Part shown: positions 7,953 through 15,429 of the stretch, piece after piece
How the letters are laid out: the number at the start of each line of letters is the position of its first letter
Position numbering within the stretch: position 1 is the stretch's first letter
DNA from: Flavobacterium psychrophilum DSM 3660 = ATCC 49418
GTDB lineage: Bacteria; Bacteroidota; Bacteroidia; Flavobacteriales; Flavobacteriaceae
Assembly: GCF_002217405.1 (NCBI RefSeq)
Contig: NZ_MUHE01000005.1
Coordinates: 222,786 to 258,714 of the forward strand
Direction of reading: 5' to 3'
Length of the DNA: 35,929 nt
Position numbers and translations under genes: made by a program
The notes under the pieces: model-generated
What the model saw: the letters and a program-made list of their open reading frames with translations, nothing else
What the model was told of the DNA's origin: nothing
Databases searched by the model: none

Positions 7953-8178
7953 CAAAAAAAATAAGATTATTTATTAGGGATGTTGGTATTCGTACTAAAA
8001 TATTTTAGCCAAGATTTGCAGATTTAGAGAATAAAAAAGAGCATTTAATTGCACTAATTTATAAACTATACTAAAATTAGTTTTTTTTTAAAATAATTCA
8101 CGAAAATCTTCGGTGAAATAAAAAACATTTTCGTTCGTTAGTACATTTTTACTATTTTTATAAAAAATTAAATTACCA

Positions 8179-9720
8179 ATGCGTTATTCGATCCTATTTA
8201 TACTTGCTTTAGTTATTTGTATCACTTCATGCCGAAAGGATTTTGAGACTGTTCCCAGTTCAGGAAAATTAGAGTTTTCTAAAACTACCGTATATTTAGA
8301 TACTGTTTTTGCAAATATTGGGTCAAGTACTTATATGCTAAAAGTTTATAACAGGAGTAACAATGATATTACCATTCCGAGTATTGCTTTAGGAAAAGGA
8401 AATGCCTCAAAATATAGACTGATGGTTGATGGTATGAGGGGAACAAACGGAAAAATATTCCCGAATGTTCAACTTTTGGCCCACGATAGTTTATTTGTTT
8501 TTATAGAAACCACGGTCGATATAGCTGCTGCAAATCCCGCAGATATGCTTTATACCGACGAAATTTTGTTTGATGCGGGGGCTTTACAACAAAAAGTAAA
8601 TTTAGTTACACTCATACAAGATGCTGTTTTTTTGTTTCCTGACAGGACTATAAACGAGCAATTGCAATTAGATAATAACGATCCTAATAGTTATACTTAT
8701 GGGTTCGAATTGACTGGAACTAAATTGCATTTTACCAAAGCAAAACCTTATGTAATATACGGTTATGCTGGAGTAGATTCAGGCAAAAAATTAATTATAG
8801 ACAAAGGTGCTCGAATACATTTTCATGACAAATCAGGAATTTTTGTAAAAAGAGGTGGCAGTATTCAGGTAAACGGTTTGCCTTCGCCTACAGCAACGCC
8901 ACTGGTTAATGAAGTTATTTTTGAAGGGGATAGGCTAGAGCCTTCTTTTGCTGAAACACCAGGGCAATGGGGAATTATTTATCTTGCTGAAGGTAGTACG
9001 AACAATGTGTTTAATCACGTTACTATAAAAAATTCGACCGTAGGAATTTTTATAGATAGGCAAGATGCCACAGCAGTTCAAATATCGAACACACAAATTT
9101 ATAACAGCTCTAATTATGGTATTATAGCTAGAAAGGGAAAAATAAATGGGGATAATATTGTAATAAATAATGCAGGAAAATCTAGTCTTGCTTGCATATT
9201 AGGAGGAACTTATAATTTTGTACATTGTACTTTTGCTGATTATTGGCAAGGTACTTCTAGGCAAAGTCCTACGGTTTATTTAGACAATGCTTACACAGAA
9301 AACGGAAAAATTGTTAGCGTTTCTCTTCAATTGCAGGCTAATTTTACAAATTGTATTATTTATGGTCCAAATAATATAGAAATGGGAATAAATAAAGTAG
9401 ATACTCCTGGTTTAAACTTCATGACCAATATAACAAATTGTTTGATTAAGTTTAATGATACTAACAATCAGTTTAGTGACAACCCTTTATATACAAATCT
9501 ATTTGCGCCGTCTAATAACAATTTGAGGAGTAATAGCACAACAACTTTTGATCCTAAATTTAAAAATGTGGCTAAAAATAATTTACGAATTGGGTTGGCA
9601 TCTGCTGCAAAAGGAAGAGCAAATTCAAATGCTCCGTATTATATAACTTTAGATGCCGATGGTAATTCTAGAACTTTTCCTACTTCAGATATTGGTGCTT
9701 ATGAACATGCTTCGAATTAG
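8179..9720 (+). CDS. Lipoprotein with a predicted parallel beta-helix region
   Basis: The 513-aa protein begins with a lipoprotein signal ending in ITSC (lipidated Cys at about residue 18), so it is probably held at the outer membrane. Residues about 20-130 look like an Ig-like beta domain. From about 200 to 480 there are recurring short turns rich in Asn, Gly and Ile/Val (for example VFNHVTIKNSTVGIFID, then NYGIIARKGKINGDNIVINN), as in right-handed parallel beta-helix proteins. Such folds often bind or cleave polysaccharides, but I see no catalytic signature. The C-terminus DIGAYEH is common in these proteins. It is monocistronic. Confidence 0.8.
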   Translation: MRYSILFILALVICITSCRKDFETVPSSGKLEFSKTTVYLDTVFANIGSSTYMLKVYNRSNNDITIPSIALGKGNASKYRLMVDGMRGTNGKIFPNVQLLAHDSLFVFIETTVDIAAANPADMLYTDEILFDAGALQQKVNLVTLIQDAVFLFPDRTINEQLQLDNNDPNSYTYGFELTGTKLHFTKAKPYVIYGYAGVDSGKKLIIDKGARIHFHDKSGIFVKRGGSIQVNGLPSPTATPLVNEVIFEGDRLEPSFAETPGQWGIIYLAEGSTNNVFNHVTIKNSTVGIFIDRQDATAVQISNTQIYNSSNYGIIARKGKINGDNIVINNAGKSSLACILGGTYNFVHCTFADYWQGTSRQSPTVYLDNAYTENGKIVSVSLQLQANFTNCIIYGPNNIEMGINKVDTPGLNFMTNITNCLIKFNDTNNQFSDNPLYTNLFAPSNNNLRSNSTTTFDPKFKNVAKNNLRIGLASAAKGRANSNAPYYITLDADGNSRTFPTSDIGAYEHASN

Positions 9721-9780
9721 ATAGCAGTTTGCAGATCTAGATAAAAAACATTCTTAATCTAAAATCTGCTATCTAATCCT
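9720..9780. repeat. Imperfect dyad and AATCT-type intergenic phrase
   Basis: TAGATAGCAG at the end of the lipoprotein gene (from about 9718) pairs with CTGCTATCTA (9766-9775) near the stop of the convergent helicase gene. The phrase AATCTAAAATCTGC at 9756-9769 recurs exactly at 32730-32743. A terminator role for the convergent pair is possible but no strong T-tract follows. Confidence 0.45.
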
Positions 9781-11119
9781 CTTCTTTTTTAAGTACCTTC
9801 CTCGCTACTTCAATTTTAAACTTTTTGCCTTTCATTTTTTCGTCACGAATATTGTTTAGCAAATCTTTTACTTTTTTAGATTTTACGGCGGCAAACGAAA
9901 TAAAATCTTTCACTTCGATTAATCCTAAATCACCTTTTTCGAGTTTTCCTTTTTGAGAAAAGAAACCTACAATGTCTATTTTATTCAGTTTTGTTTTCTT
10001 TCCGCCAGAAATATAAATCGTCTGAAATTCTGGTGCTTTGGGTAATGAAGTCGAATTTTCTACCTCTAAAACTGGCATTTTATAATCTATATATTCTAGT
10101 TTTTTTTCACTTTCGTGAATAACAAGATAAGCTGTTCCAGTTGCTAACATTCTAGCGGTTCGACCGTTTCGGTGTGTAAATTCGTCTTCTTTAGAGGGCA
10201 AATGATAATGAATTACGTGTTTCATTTCTGGAATATCCAATCCACGAGCGGCTAAATCGGTAGTAATTAAATAACTTACACTTCCGTTTCTAAACTGGAT
10301 TAAGGCTCGTTCACGTTCGTCCTGATCCATTCCGCCATGATAATATGTGGCATAAATTCCTTTTTCGTTTAGTGTATCGCTAATTCTTTCGGCAGCATCA
10401 CGATGGTTGCAAAAAATAATAGCCGATTCCGATTTTAATGAGCATATTAAATTAAACAAACTTCCAATCTTATCCTTGTCTTTAGAAACCACCAGTTGAA
10501 ACAACAAATTTGTTTTTTCTTCTTCCGAAGGGATAAAGTCTAAAACCGTAGGATTGATAACTCTGGTGTATTTCGGGATTTCAATATCAGAAGTAGCAGA
10601 AACCAAAACACGTTTGTTTAGCTTTGGTAATCTATTAATGATAAATGACATTTGCTCATGAAAACCCAATTGTAGGGATTTGTCAAACTCATCTAAAATT
10701 AACGTTTGAATGGCATCTACACTAAAAGTTCCTCTGTCTATATGATCGGCTATTCTGCCTGGCGTTCCTATAAGAACTGCGGGCGGATTACTTAAATTTT
10801 TTATTTCGGTATCTATAGAATGCCCGCCATAACACACATTTACTTTATATGAAGTGCCCATTTTTTTCCAAACTTGTTCAATTTGCAGGGCCAATTCTCG
10901 TGATGGAACTAAAATTAAACATTGTACTGAAGTTATATTTTCTTGCAACATTTCGAAAATTGGCAATAAAAAAGCCAATGTTTTACCGGAACCTGTTGGC
11001 GATAGTAATAAAACATTATTGTCGTTCAAAATAGCATCTTGAGCAACTTCTTGCATTTCGTTTAGACTTTCGATGCCTAAATTAAGCAATATATTATTGG
11101 AATGGGGGTTGTTATTCAT
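9773..11119 (-). CDS. DEAD-box RNA helicase, DbpA-like
   Basis: ATP-dependent RNA unwinding enzyme with both RecA domains and a C-terminal extension. Visible motifs in order: Walker A SPTGSGKT, PSRELAL, GTPGRI, DEFD (in place of DEAD), SAT and THRNGRTARM. The last 80 residues (from QTIYISGGKKTKL) resemble the DbpA RNA-recognition domain, which in E. coli DbpA targets 23S rRNA hairpin 92; a ribosome-assembly role is inferred. I take the ATG at 11119 (448 aa). A TTG seven codons upstream sits over the promoter box. The box ends only 4 nt before this ATG, so the mRNA may be leaderless. Confidence 0.92.
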   Translation of the reverse strand: MNNNPHSNNILLNLGIESLNEMQEVAQDAILNDNNVLLLSPTGSGKTLAFLLPIFEMLQENITSVQCLILVPSRELALQIEQVWKKMGTSYKVNVCYGGHSIDTEIKNLSNPPAVLIGTPGRIADHIDRGTFSVDAIQTLILDEFDKSLQLGFHEQMSFIINRLPKLNKRVLVSATSDIEIPKYTRVINPTVLDFIPSEEEKTNLLFQLVVSKDKDKIGSLFNLICSLKSESAIIFCNHRDAAERISDTLNEKGIYATYYHGGMDQDERERALIQFRNGSVSYLITTDLAARGLDIPEMKHVIHYHLPSKEDEFTHRNGRTARMLATGTAYLVIHESEKKLEYIDYKMPVLEVENSTSLPKAPEFQTIYISGGKKTKLNKIDIVGFFSQKGKLEKGDLGLIEVKDFISFAAVKSKKVKDLLNNIRDEKMKGKKFKIEVARKVLKKEED

Positions 11120-11123
11120 TTTG

Positions 11124-11131
11124 CAAAGATA
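11124..11131 (-). promoter_or_regulatory. -7 promoter box TATCTTTG for the DEAD-box helicase
   Basis: Exact TAnnTTTG match whose last base is 4 nt from the ATG at 11119. Transcription would begin at or almost at the start codon. Confidence 0.6.
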
Positions 11132-11135
11132 ACTT

Positions 11136-11168
11136 TTCAATTACGAATTACGAATTAAAAATCATGAA
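11136..11168. repeat. ATTACGAATT-type intergenic phrase
   Basis: Low-complexity phrase with ATTACGAATTACGAATTAAA, upstream of the helicase promoter. A shorter inverted copy (ATTACGAATTAAAA on the minus strand) overlaps the stop codon of the Nudix gene near 11291-11305, and a looser relative lies at 30697-30735. Confidence 0.5.
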
Positions 11169-11294
11169 TTGCGTTTTTTTTTAAATGTTTGTACAACTGT
11201 GTTTTAATTTATCAAATCGATACCATCAGCGTTGGGTTATTATTAATTCGATAAAACTATTTTGCAGCGATTAACCAAAAAAAACATTGTAATT

Positions 11295-11900
11295 TTAATT
11301 CGTAATTAATTTTTCTTCTTCAAATAATAACTTAATATTTTCGTACGAATTTTTTAAAGCTTCTTTTATTTCATCAGGATTAAGCCAAGCAACTTTTTCG
11401 ATTCCTTCATCGATTTGCCCCGTTGGTGTTCCTTCAAAATTAGTTTTCATTTCGTACCAATGCGTAATTTTTAGTTTATAACGGCCGTTGCGTTTAAAAA
11501 CATGGTAGGTTTTTTGCAATTTTCCTGTAATTGTAAGACCAGTAACGCCAGTTTCTTCTTCTACTTCGCGAATAGCAGTGTCTTCTATGAGTTCTCCTTT
11601 TTCGATTCCGCCTTTTGGTAAATCCCATTTTCCATTTCTGAAAATAAAAAGTACGGCACCATTTTTGTTATAAACCAATCCGCCACCAGCTTTATGAACA
11701 GGGATTTTGGCCTTTAGGGTTTTCATAATTTCTTTTTCGTCAGGGTGATACAGGTAAGCTTGCTGTAGTTTGTTCTGGAAGAAATTAACAATAATCTGAT
11801 TGATATCTGCGCTTTCTAACAAGAAAAATTTAAAATCAGTTTCTTTTTTGATTTCATTTGTTAGAAAAAGTGGCTTGTCGTTCACAAAAACTTTATACAT
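11295..11900 (-). CDS. Nudix hydrolase
   Basis: Pyrophosphohydrolase acting on a nucleoside-diphosphate-linked or related substrate that sequence does not reveal. The Nudix box is complete at residues 97-119: G97, E103, then REVEEETG with the metal-binding glutamates. The N-terminal 65 residues form an extra region before the domain. I chose the ATG at 11900 (201 aa) because MYKVFVND is a natural start; an upstream in-frame start at 11936 would overlap pyrE coding sequence. It is divergent from pyrE with 7 bp between the two ATGs, so each promoter must lie inside the other gene's start region. The last codons fall in a repeated intergenic phrase. Confidence 0.9.
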   Translation of the reverse strand: MYKVFVNDKPLFLTNEIKKETDFKFFLLESADINQIIVNFFQNKLQQAYLYHPDEKEIMKTLKAKIPVHKAGGGLVYNKNGAVLFIFRNGKWDLPKGGIEKGELIEDTAIREVEEETGVTGLTITGKLQKTYHVFKRNGRYKLKITHWYEMKTNFEGTPTGQIDEGIEKVAWLNPDEIKEALKNSYENIKLLFEEEKLITN

Positions 11901-11903
11901 TTG
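11896..11903 (+). promoter_or_regulatory. -7 promoter box TACATTTG for pyrE
   Basis: Matches TAnnTTTG and ends 4 nt before the pyrE ATG at 11908. It overlaps the first codons of the divergent Nudix gene. It predicts a leaderless or nearly leaderless pyrE mRNA. Confidence 0.6.
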
Positions 11904-11907
11904 TACT

Positions 11908-12555
11908 ATGATTTTTAATAAAGATACTGCTAGCAAAACTGCTGAATTGCTTTTACAAATAAATGCAATTAAATTGAATTCTGAAAATCCTTTTACATGG
12001 GCTTCAGGATGGAAATCTCCTATTTATTGTGATAATAGGGTAATTCTCTCATTTCCAGCGATAAGGAATTATATTCGCGACGAATTTTCTAAAAATATCG
12101 AAAAACAATTTGGAAAACCAGATGTTATTGCAGGTGTTGCCACAGGCGCAATAGGCATTGGTATATTAGTTGCCGAGAGTTTAGGACTTCCCTTTGTGTA
12201 TGTGCGTCCCGAAGCAAAAAAACACGGACGACTAAATCAGGTGGAAGGTTTTTTGCAAAAAGGTCAGAATGTCATTGTCGTTGAAGACTTAATTAGTACA
12301 GGAAATAGTAGTTTGCTTGCTGTAGAAGCTTTGCGTAACGAAGGTGCTAATGTAAAAGGTATGGCCGCCGTTTTTTCTTACGGATTTCAAGTTGCTACTG
12401 ATAATTTTGCTAATGCTAAGGTCGATTTATTTACCTTAAGTAATTACGAAAGCTTATTAGAACTGGCTGTTGCCAAAGAATATATTACAAAGAAAGAACA
12501 AAATTTACTTCAAGAATGGCGAAAAAATCCGTCTGAATGGAATGTTGTTATATAA
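11908..12555 (+). CDS. pyrE: Orotate phosphoribosyltransferase
   Basis: Joins orotate to PRPP to make orotidine 5'-phosphate, the fifth step of pyrimidine synthesis. The PRPP-binding motif VIVVEDLISTGNSS lies at about residues 122-135, and RPEAKKHGRLNQVEG forms the flexible catalytic loop. At 215 aa it is the normal size. A longer frame opens at 11800, but the ATG at 11908 gives the family N-terminus (MIFNKDTASKTAELLLQ) and sits 4 nt after a -7 box. It is divergent from the Nudix gene and followed 69 bp later by an SRPBCC gene in the same direction. Confidence 0.96.
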   Translation: MIFNKDTASKTAELLLQINAIKLNSENPFTWASGWKSPIYCDNRVILSFPAIRNYIRDEFSKNIEKQFGKPDVIAGVATGAIGIGILVAESLGLPFVYVRPEAKKHGRLNQVEGFLQKGQNVIVVEDLISTGNSSLLAVEALRNEGANVKGMAAVFSYGFQVATDNFANAKVDLFTLSNYESLLELAVAKEYITKKEQNLLQEWRKNPSEWNVVI

Positions 12556-12624
12556 CTCATAAATATTAAAAATTTAAAGAGTTGTAAAAATATAAGAATA
12601 TCTACTAATCTAACAATATAATAT

Positions 12625-13017
12625 ATGAATTTAGAAAGCCAAAAAGTTACTGTACAGAAAAGCTCAGAATATATTTTTAATGAATTATGTCAAGTTAAAA
12701 ATTTTGAAAAATTAATGCCTGACAATATTGCAAAATTTGAAGTATTAGACGAAAATGCTTTTATTTTTGGGTTAAAAGGTATGCCAGAAATAAAGCTTAA
12801 AATGAAAGAGAAAAAGGCTAATTCTCAAATTATTTTAGGGGCAGCAAGCGATAAATTACCCTTTACACTAACTGCAAATATTACCGAAATTTCTTCAGAT
12901 TCGACTGAAGTACAATTGCTTTTTGATGGTGATTTTAATGCAATGATGGCCATGATGATAAAAGGACCAATAAGCAAGTTTATTGAAACTTTGACTGAAA
13001 ATATGCACAAGTTGTAA
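12625..13017 (+). CDS. SRPBCC (START-like) family protein
   Basis: Small soluble protein of 130 aa with the pattern of a START/Bet v 1-like domain: an N-terminal strand (ESQKVTVQKSSEYIFNELCQVKNFEKLMPD), a central run of strands, and a C-terminal helix (GPISKFIETLTENMHKL). Such domains form a hydrophobic ligand cavity; the ligand is unknown. It follows pyrE in the same direction and ends before a strong terminator (13042-13074), so the two may share a transcript. Confidence 0.8.
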   Translation: MNLESQKVTVQKSSEYIFNELCQVKNFEKLMPDNIAKFEVLDENAFIFGLKGMPEIKLKMKEKKANSQIILGAASDKLPFTLTANITEISSDSTEVQLLFDGDFNAMMAMMIKGPISKFIETLTENMHKL

Positions 13018-13041
13018 TTATTAAAGGGTTTAGAAAGACAA

Positions 13042-13074
13042 AAAAAAACTTCTGATAATTTCAGAAGTTTTTTT
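13042..13074. terminator. Strong bidirectional terminator
   Basis: A 14-bp perfect stem (AAAAAAACTTCTGA at 13042-13055, complement at 13061-13074) with a 5-nt loop and A/T tails on both sides. It separates the convergent SRPBCC and DUF2007 genes. Confidence 0.9.
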
Positions 13075-13076
13075 GT

Positions 13077-13295
13077 TTATATGCTCATTCTAAATTCTTC
13101 AATCACTGGATTTGCTTTTCCAAAATCTATTTCTTGTATAAAAACTTCTACCGCTTGGTCGGCAGTACCAAAACCTGCTAGTTTAGCTGATTGAATGTTG
13201 TTTTTTACAATTGTATTTACACCAACGGCTTCAATTTTTGCTTGTAAAGCTTGTGCTAAAATTTCGCTTCCCGAAAATATTTTCATCAATCCCAT
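13077..13295 (-). CDS. DUF2007-type small protein
   Basis: A 72-aa protein matching the DUF2007 pattern ('putative signal-transducing protein'): MKIFSGSEILAQALQAKIE, then AGFGTADQAVEVFIQEIDFGKANPVIEEF. The fold is a small alpha/beta ACT-like unit and no enzymatic role is known to me. An internal Met at codon 4 (13286) is an alternative start. It lies 42 bp after the single-domain DEAD-like gene on the same strand, so they probably form an operon, with the 13042-13074 hairpin as terminator. Confidence 0.8.
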   Translation of the reverse strand: MGLMKIFSGSEILAQALQAKIEAVGVNTIVKNNIQSAKLAGFGTADQAVEVFIQEIDFGKANPVIEEFRMSI

Positions 13296-13337
13296 TATGA
13301 ATATTGTTTTTGTTGTTTAAAGTTTAAAAATCGATTC

Positions 13338-13991
13338 TTATTGTTGTTCAATATTTTCTTCTTCTTCATTATTTTCTTGGTCTTCCATTTCAAAAAACAA
13401 AGGTTCGATCATTATTTTGTCTGCTAGAGATTCTACTCTTTCGGTTAGATCGGTTGTAAAAAAAAGGCGTTGTGTTTTATCGATACTGTTTGATAATCTG
13501 TCTACTACAGCATCCATTCTGTTTCTAAAAAGAATATCGCAATCATCTACTACAAACATTTTTACGGTGCTAATGTTAAAACCTGCCGATGAGAACATCG
13601 CGTTTATCCTGTTTGGTGTTCCTATAAGTACATCAAGTCCCATTGAAATTACATTTTTGTCGTAATCTACATCACCCTTTTCGTGTACACCAAAAACACT
13701 TAAATCGTGGTATTTTCCGTATTTTAGGAACATGTTTTCCATTTCTAAAACACGCTCTTTGTTTTCGACGATGATTAATGCTCTTGTACTTTCTCCGAAG
13801 GATTTTTCCATTCGTTGAATTACATTTAGTATTATTGTTGTTGATTTTCCAGCGCCTTTTGGGGCTGCAATAACTGCATCGGCACCACTTTTTATAGTGC
13901 TAAATGTTTCTTTTTGCAACTCATTGGCTTGGGTTAGACCGTTTTCTATAAGTGCTTGTTGTAGATTTTCGTTTATTTTTTTTAGTTTCAT
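13338..13991 (-). CDS. Single-RecA-domain DEAD-like ATPase ('half-helicase')
   Basis: The 217-aa protein resembles only the first RecA domain of a DEAD-box helicase. Visible: Q-motif-like ANELQKETF, Walker A APKGAGKST (43-51), a degenerate Ia (IIVENKER), GTPNRI (124-129) for TPGR, DDCD (149-152) for DEAD, and FFTTD (177-181) where SAT is expected. The second RecA domain (motifs IV-VI) is absent, and the gene ends in an acidic tail. The frame is intact, so it is not an obvious pseudogene. It cannot be a normal processive helicase; an ATP-binding switch or a partner of other helicases is possible. It precedes the DUF2007 gene. Confidence 0.82.
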   Translation of the reverse strand: MKLKKINENLQQALIENGLTQANELQKETFSTIKSGADAVIAAPKGAGKSTTIILNVIQRMEKSFGESTRALIIVENKERVLEMENMFLKYGKYHDLSVFGVHEKGDVDYDKNVISMGLDVLIGTPNRINAMFSSAGFNISTVKMFVVDDCDILFRNRMDAVVDRLSNSIDKTQRLFFTTDLTERVESLADKIMIEPLFFEMEDQENNEEEENIEQQ

Positions 13992-13993
13992 TT

Positions 13994-14040
13994 TTTATTG
14001 TTGTAGGTTTTGGGTTTTGGGTTGTAGCTTTGTTTAGGAG
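13994..14040. repeat. GTAGGTTTTGGG-type intergenic phrase
   Basis: Low-complexity words TTGTAGG, GTTTTGGGTTTTGGG and TTGTAG in the gap between two minus-strand genes. The reverse complement (CTACAAC-like words) resembles the CTACAACCTACAAC segment at 4194-4207. Confidence 0.4.
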
Positions 14041-14068
14041 TTTACAACTCATATTGCCAACAAGATTT

Positions 14069-15232
14069 TTATTTACTTGCAAATAGTTTTACATCGTCTT
14101 CAGAAATTTGGTTTCCTCCAAGGATTATTAGGCGTTCTACTACGTTTCTTAATTCTCGAATGTTTCCGGTCCAGTCGTATTCTTGTAATAATTTTATGGC
14201 TTGTTTTGAGAAGGTTTTTGCTATATTTCCTTCTTCTGATGTTATTTTGTCTTTAAAATATTCTATTAATAACGGAATGTCATCACGGCGATCATTTAGT
14301 GCTGGTACTTTTATTAAAATTACGGCTAAACGGTGGTATAAATCTTCTCGAAAACGGCCTTGGGCAATTTCTAGTTTTAAATCTTTGTTGGTTGCTGCGA
14401 TGATACGAACATTTACTTTGATGTCTTTGTCTGCTCCAACTCTTTGTATTAGGTTTTCTTGTAGGGCACGTAGTACTTTGGCTTGTGCTGAAAGGCTCAT
14501 GTCTCCTATTTCGTCTAGGAATATTGTCCCACCATCTGCGGCTTCGAATTTTCCTGCACGGTCTTTTATGGCTGATGTGAATGCGCCTTTTACGTGTCCG
14601 AATAGTTCGCTTTCTATGAGTTCTGATGGTATTGCTGCGCAGTTTACTTCGATTATTGGGAAATTGGCTCTTTCGCTTTTTTCGTGTAATTGGTGTGCTA
14701 CGAGTTCTTTTCCTGTTCCGTTTGGTCCTGTAATTAAGACGCGAGCTTCGGTTAGGGCTACTTTTTCAATCATGTCTTTGATTTGATTGATGGGTTGGCT
14801 TTCGCCTATGATTTCGTATTTTTTGGAAATTTTCTTTTTTAAGATTTTGTTTTCTATGACTAACTTTTTTTTGTCTAAAGCGTTGCGTACGGTGTTTAGC
14901 AAACGGTTTAAATCTGGTGGTTTCGAAATATAATCGTAGGCGCCCAATCGCATTGTGTTTACGGCTGTTTCTAGGTCTGCGTGACCGGAAATCATGACCA
15001 TTTGTATTTCGGGTTTTATTTTTTTTGCGGCTTCTAGTACTTCGACACCGTCCATTTTTGGCATTTTGATGTCGCAAAGGACTAAATCGTAGTCTTCATT
15101 TTTTATTTTTTCGAGTCCTTGTAGTCCGTCTTCGGCTTGGCTGACGATGTAGGTGTCGCTTTCTTCTGATAGTATTTTGGTTAGTACACGTCGGATTGCT
15201 GGTTCGTCTTCGATGATTAGGATTTTTGGCAT
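14069..15232 (-). CDS. Sigma-54-type response regulator lacking an HTH domain
   Basis: NtrC-family activator. The receiver domain covers about residues 1-120, with acidic pocket EDE, phospho-acceptor Asp54 and Lys104. The AAA+ domain at about 140-385 has Walker A GPNGTGKE (169-176), GAFTSA (216-221) for sigma-54 contact, and Walker B FLDEIG. The protein ends at 387 aa, right after the AAA+ lid (NISEDDVKLFASK-like end), so the usual C-terminal Fis-type DNA-binding domain is missing. It would need another way to reach promoters, or act from solution. No histidine kinase gene is nearby. A TACTTTTG -7 box lies upstream. Confidence 0.92.
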   Translation of the reverse strand: MPKILIIEDEPAIRRVLTKILSEESDTYIVSQAEDGLQGLEKIKNEDYDLVLCDIKMPKMDGVEVLEAAKKIKPEIQMVMISGHADLETAVNTMRLGAYDYISKPPDLNRLLNTVRNALDKKKLVIENKILKKKISKKYEIIGESQPINQIKDMIEKVALTEARVLITGPNGTGKELVAHQLHEKSERANFPIIEVNCAAIPSELIESELFGHVKGAFTSAIKDRAGKFEAADGGTIFLDEIGDMSLSAQAKVLRALQENLIQRVGADKDIKVNVRIIAATNKDLKLEIAQGRFREDLYHRLAVILIKVPALNDRRDDIPLLIEYFKDKITSEEGNIAKTFSKQAIKLLQEYDWTGNIRELRNVVERLIILGGNQISEDDVKLFASK

Positions 15233-15287
15233 CTGTTTGTTGGGTTATTTGTTGGTTTTGTTATTGGTTTGATTGGAAATTTGTTTG

Positions 15288-15295
15288 CAAAAGTA
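15288..15295 (-). promoter_or_regulatory. -7 promoter box TACTTTTG for the sigma-54 activator gene
   Basis: Matches TAnnTTTG on the minus strand, 55 nt upstream of the start at 15232. No clear -33 box. Confidence 0.5.
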
Positions 15296-15311
15296 CGAAA
15301 ATTTTTCTCTT

Positions 15312-15402
15312 TAGCCCTGATGGAAGTGGAAATCCTCGCCATTTTTCTTGGCGAGATTGTAACGTACAGCAGGTATATGATTTGCTGAAAATGCCCGTGT
15401 GA
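15312..15402 (+). repeat. Intergenic structured repeat, copy B
   Basis: Shows the family pattern: TAGCCC (15312-15317), 7 nt, AGTGGAAATCC (15325-15335), a hairpin, then GATTGTAACG (15355-15364). The hairpin here is CTCGCC (15335-15340) with GGCGAG (15350-15355). A second small dyad (CAGCA/TGCTG) follows at 15368-15386. It sits between the sigma-54 activator promoter and the end of the ABC permease gene. Confidence 0.8.
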
Positions 15403-15429
15403 TTGGCTTCTAATTGATGTATATATATA

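Noticed and set aside
11800..11907. Longer N-terminus for PyrE
   Set aside because: The extra 36 codons lie antisense in the Nudix gene and upstream of the pyrE -7 box, so they would not be transcribed from it.
11901..11936. Upstream start for the Nudix protein
   Set aside because: It would overlap the pyrE start and add a hydrophobic extension before the natural MYKVFVND start.
14160..14786. Long plus-strand frame (208 codons) antisense to the sigma-54 activator
   Set aside because: The minus-strand frame carries all conserved motifs; antisense frames of this size arise from the codon bias of the real gene.
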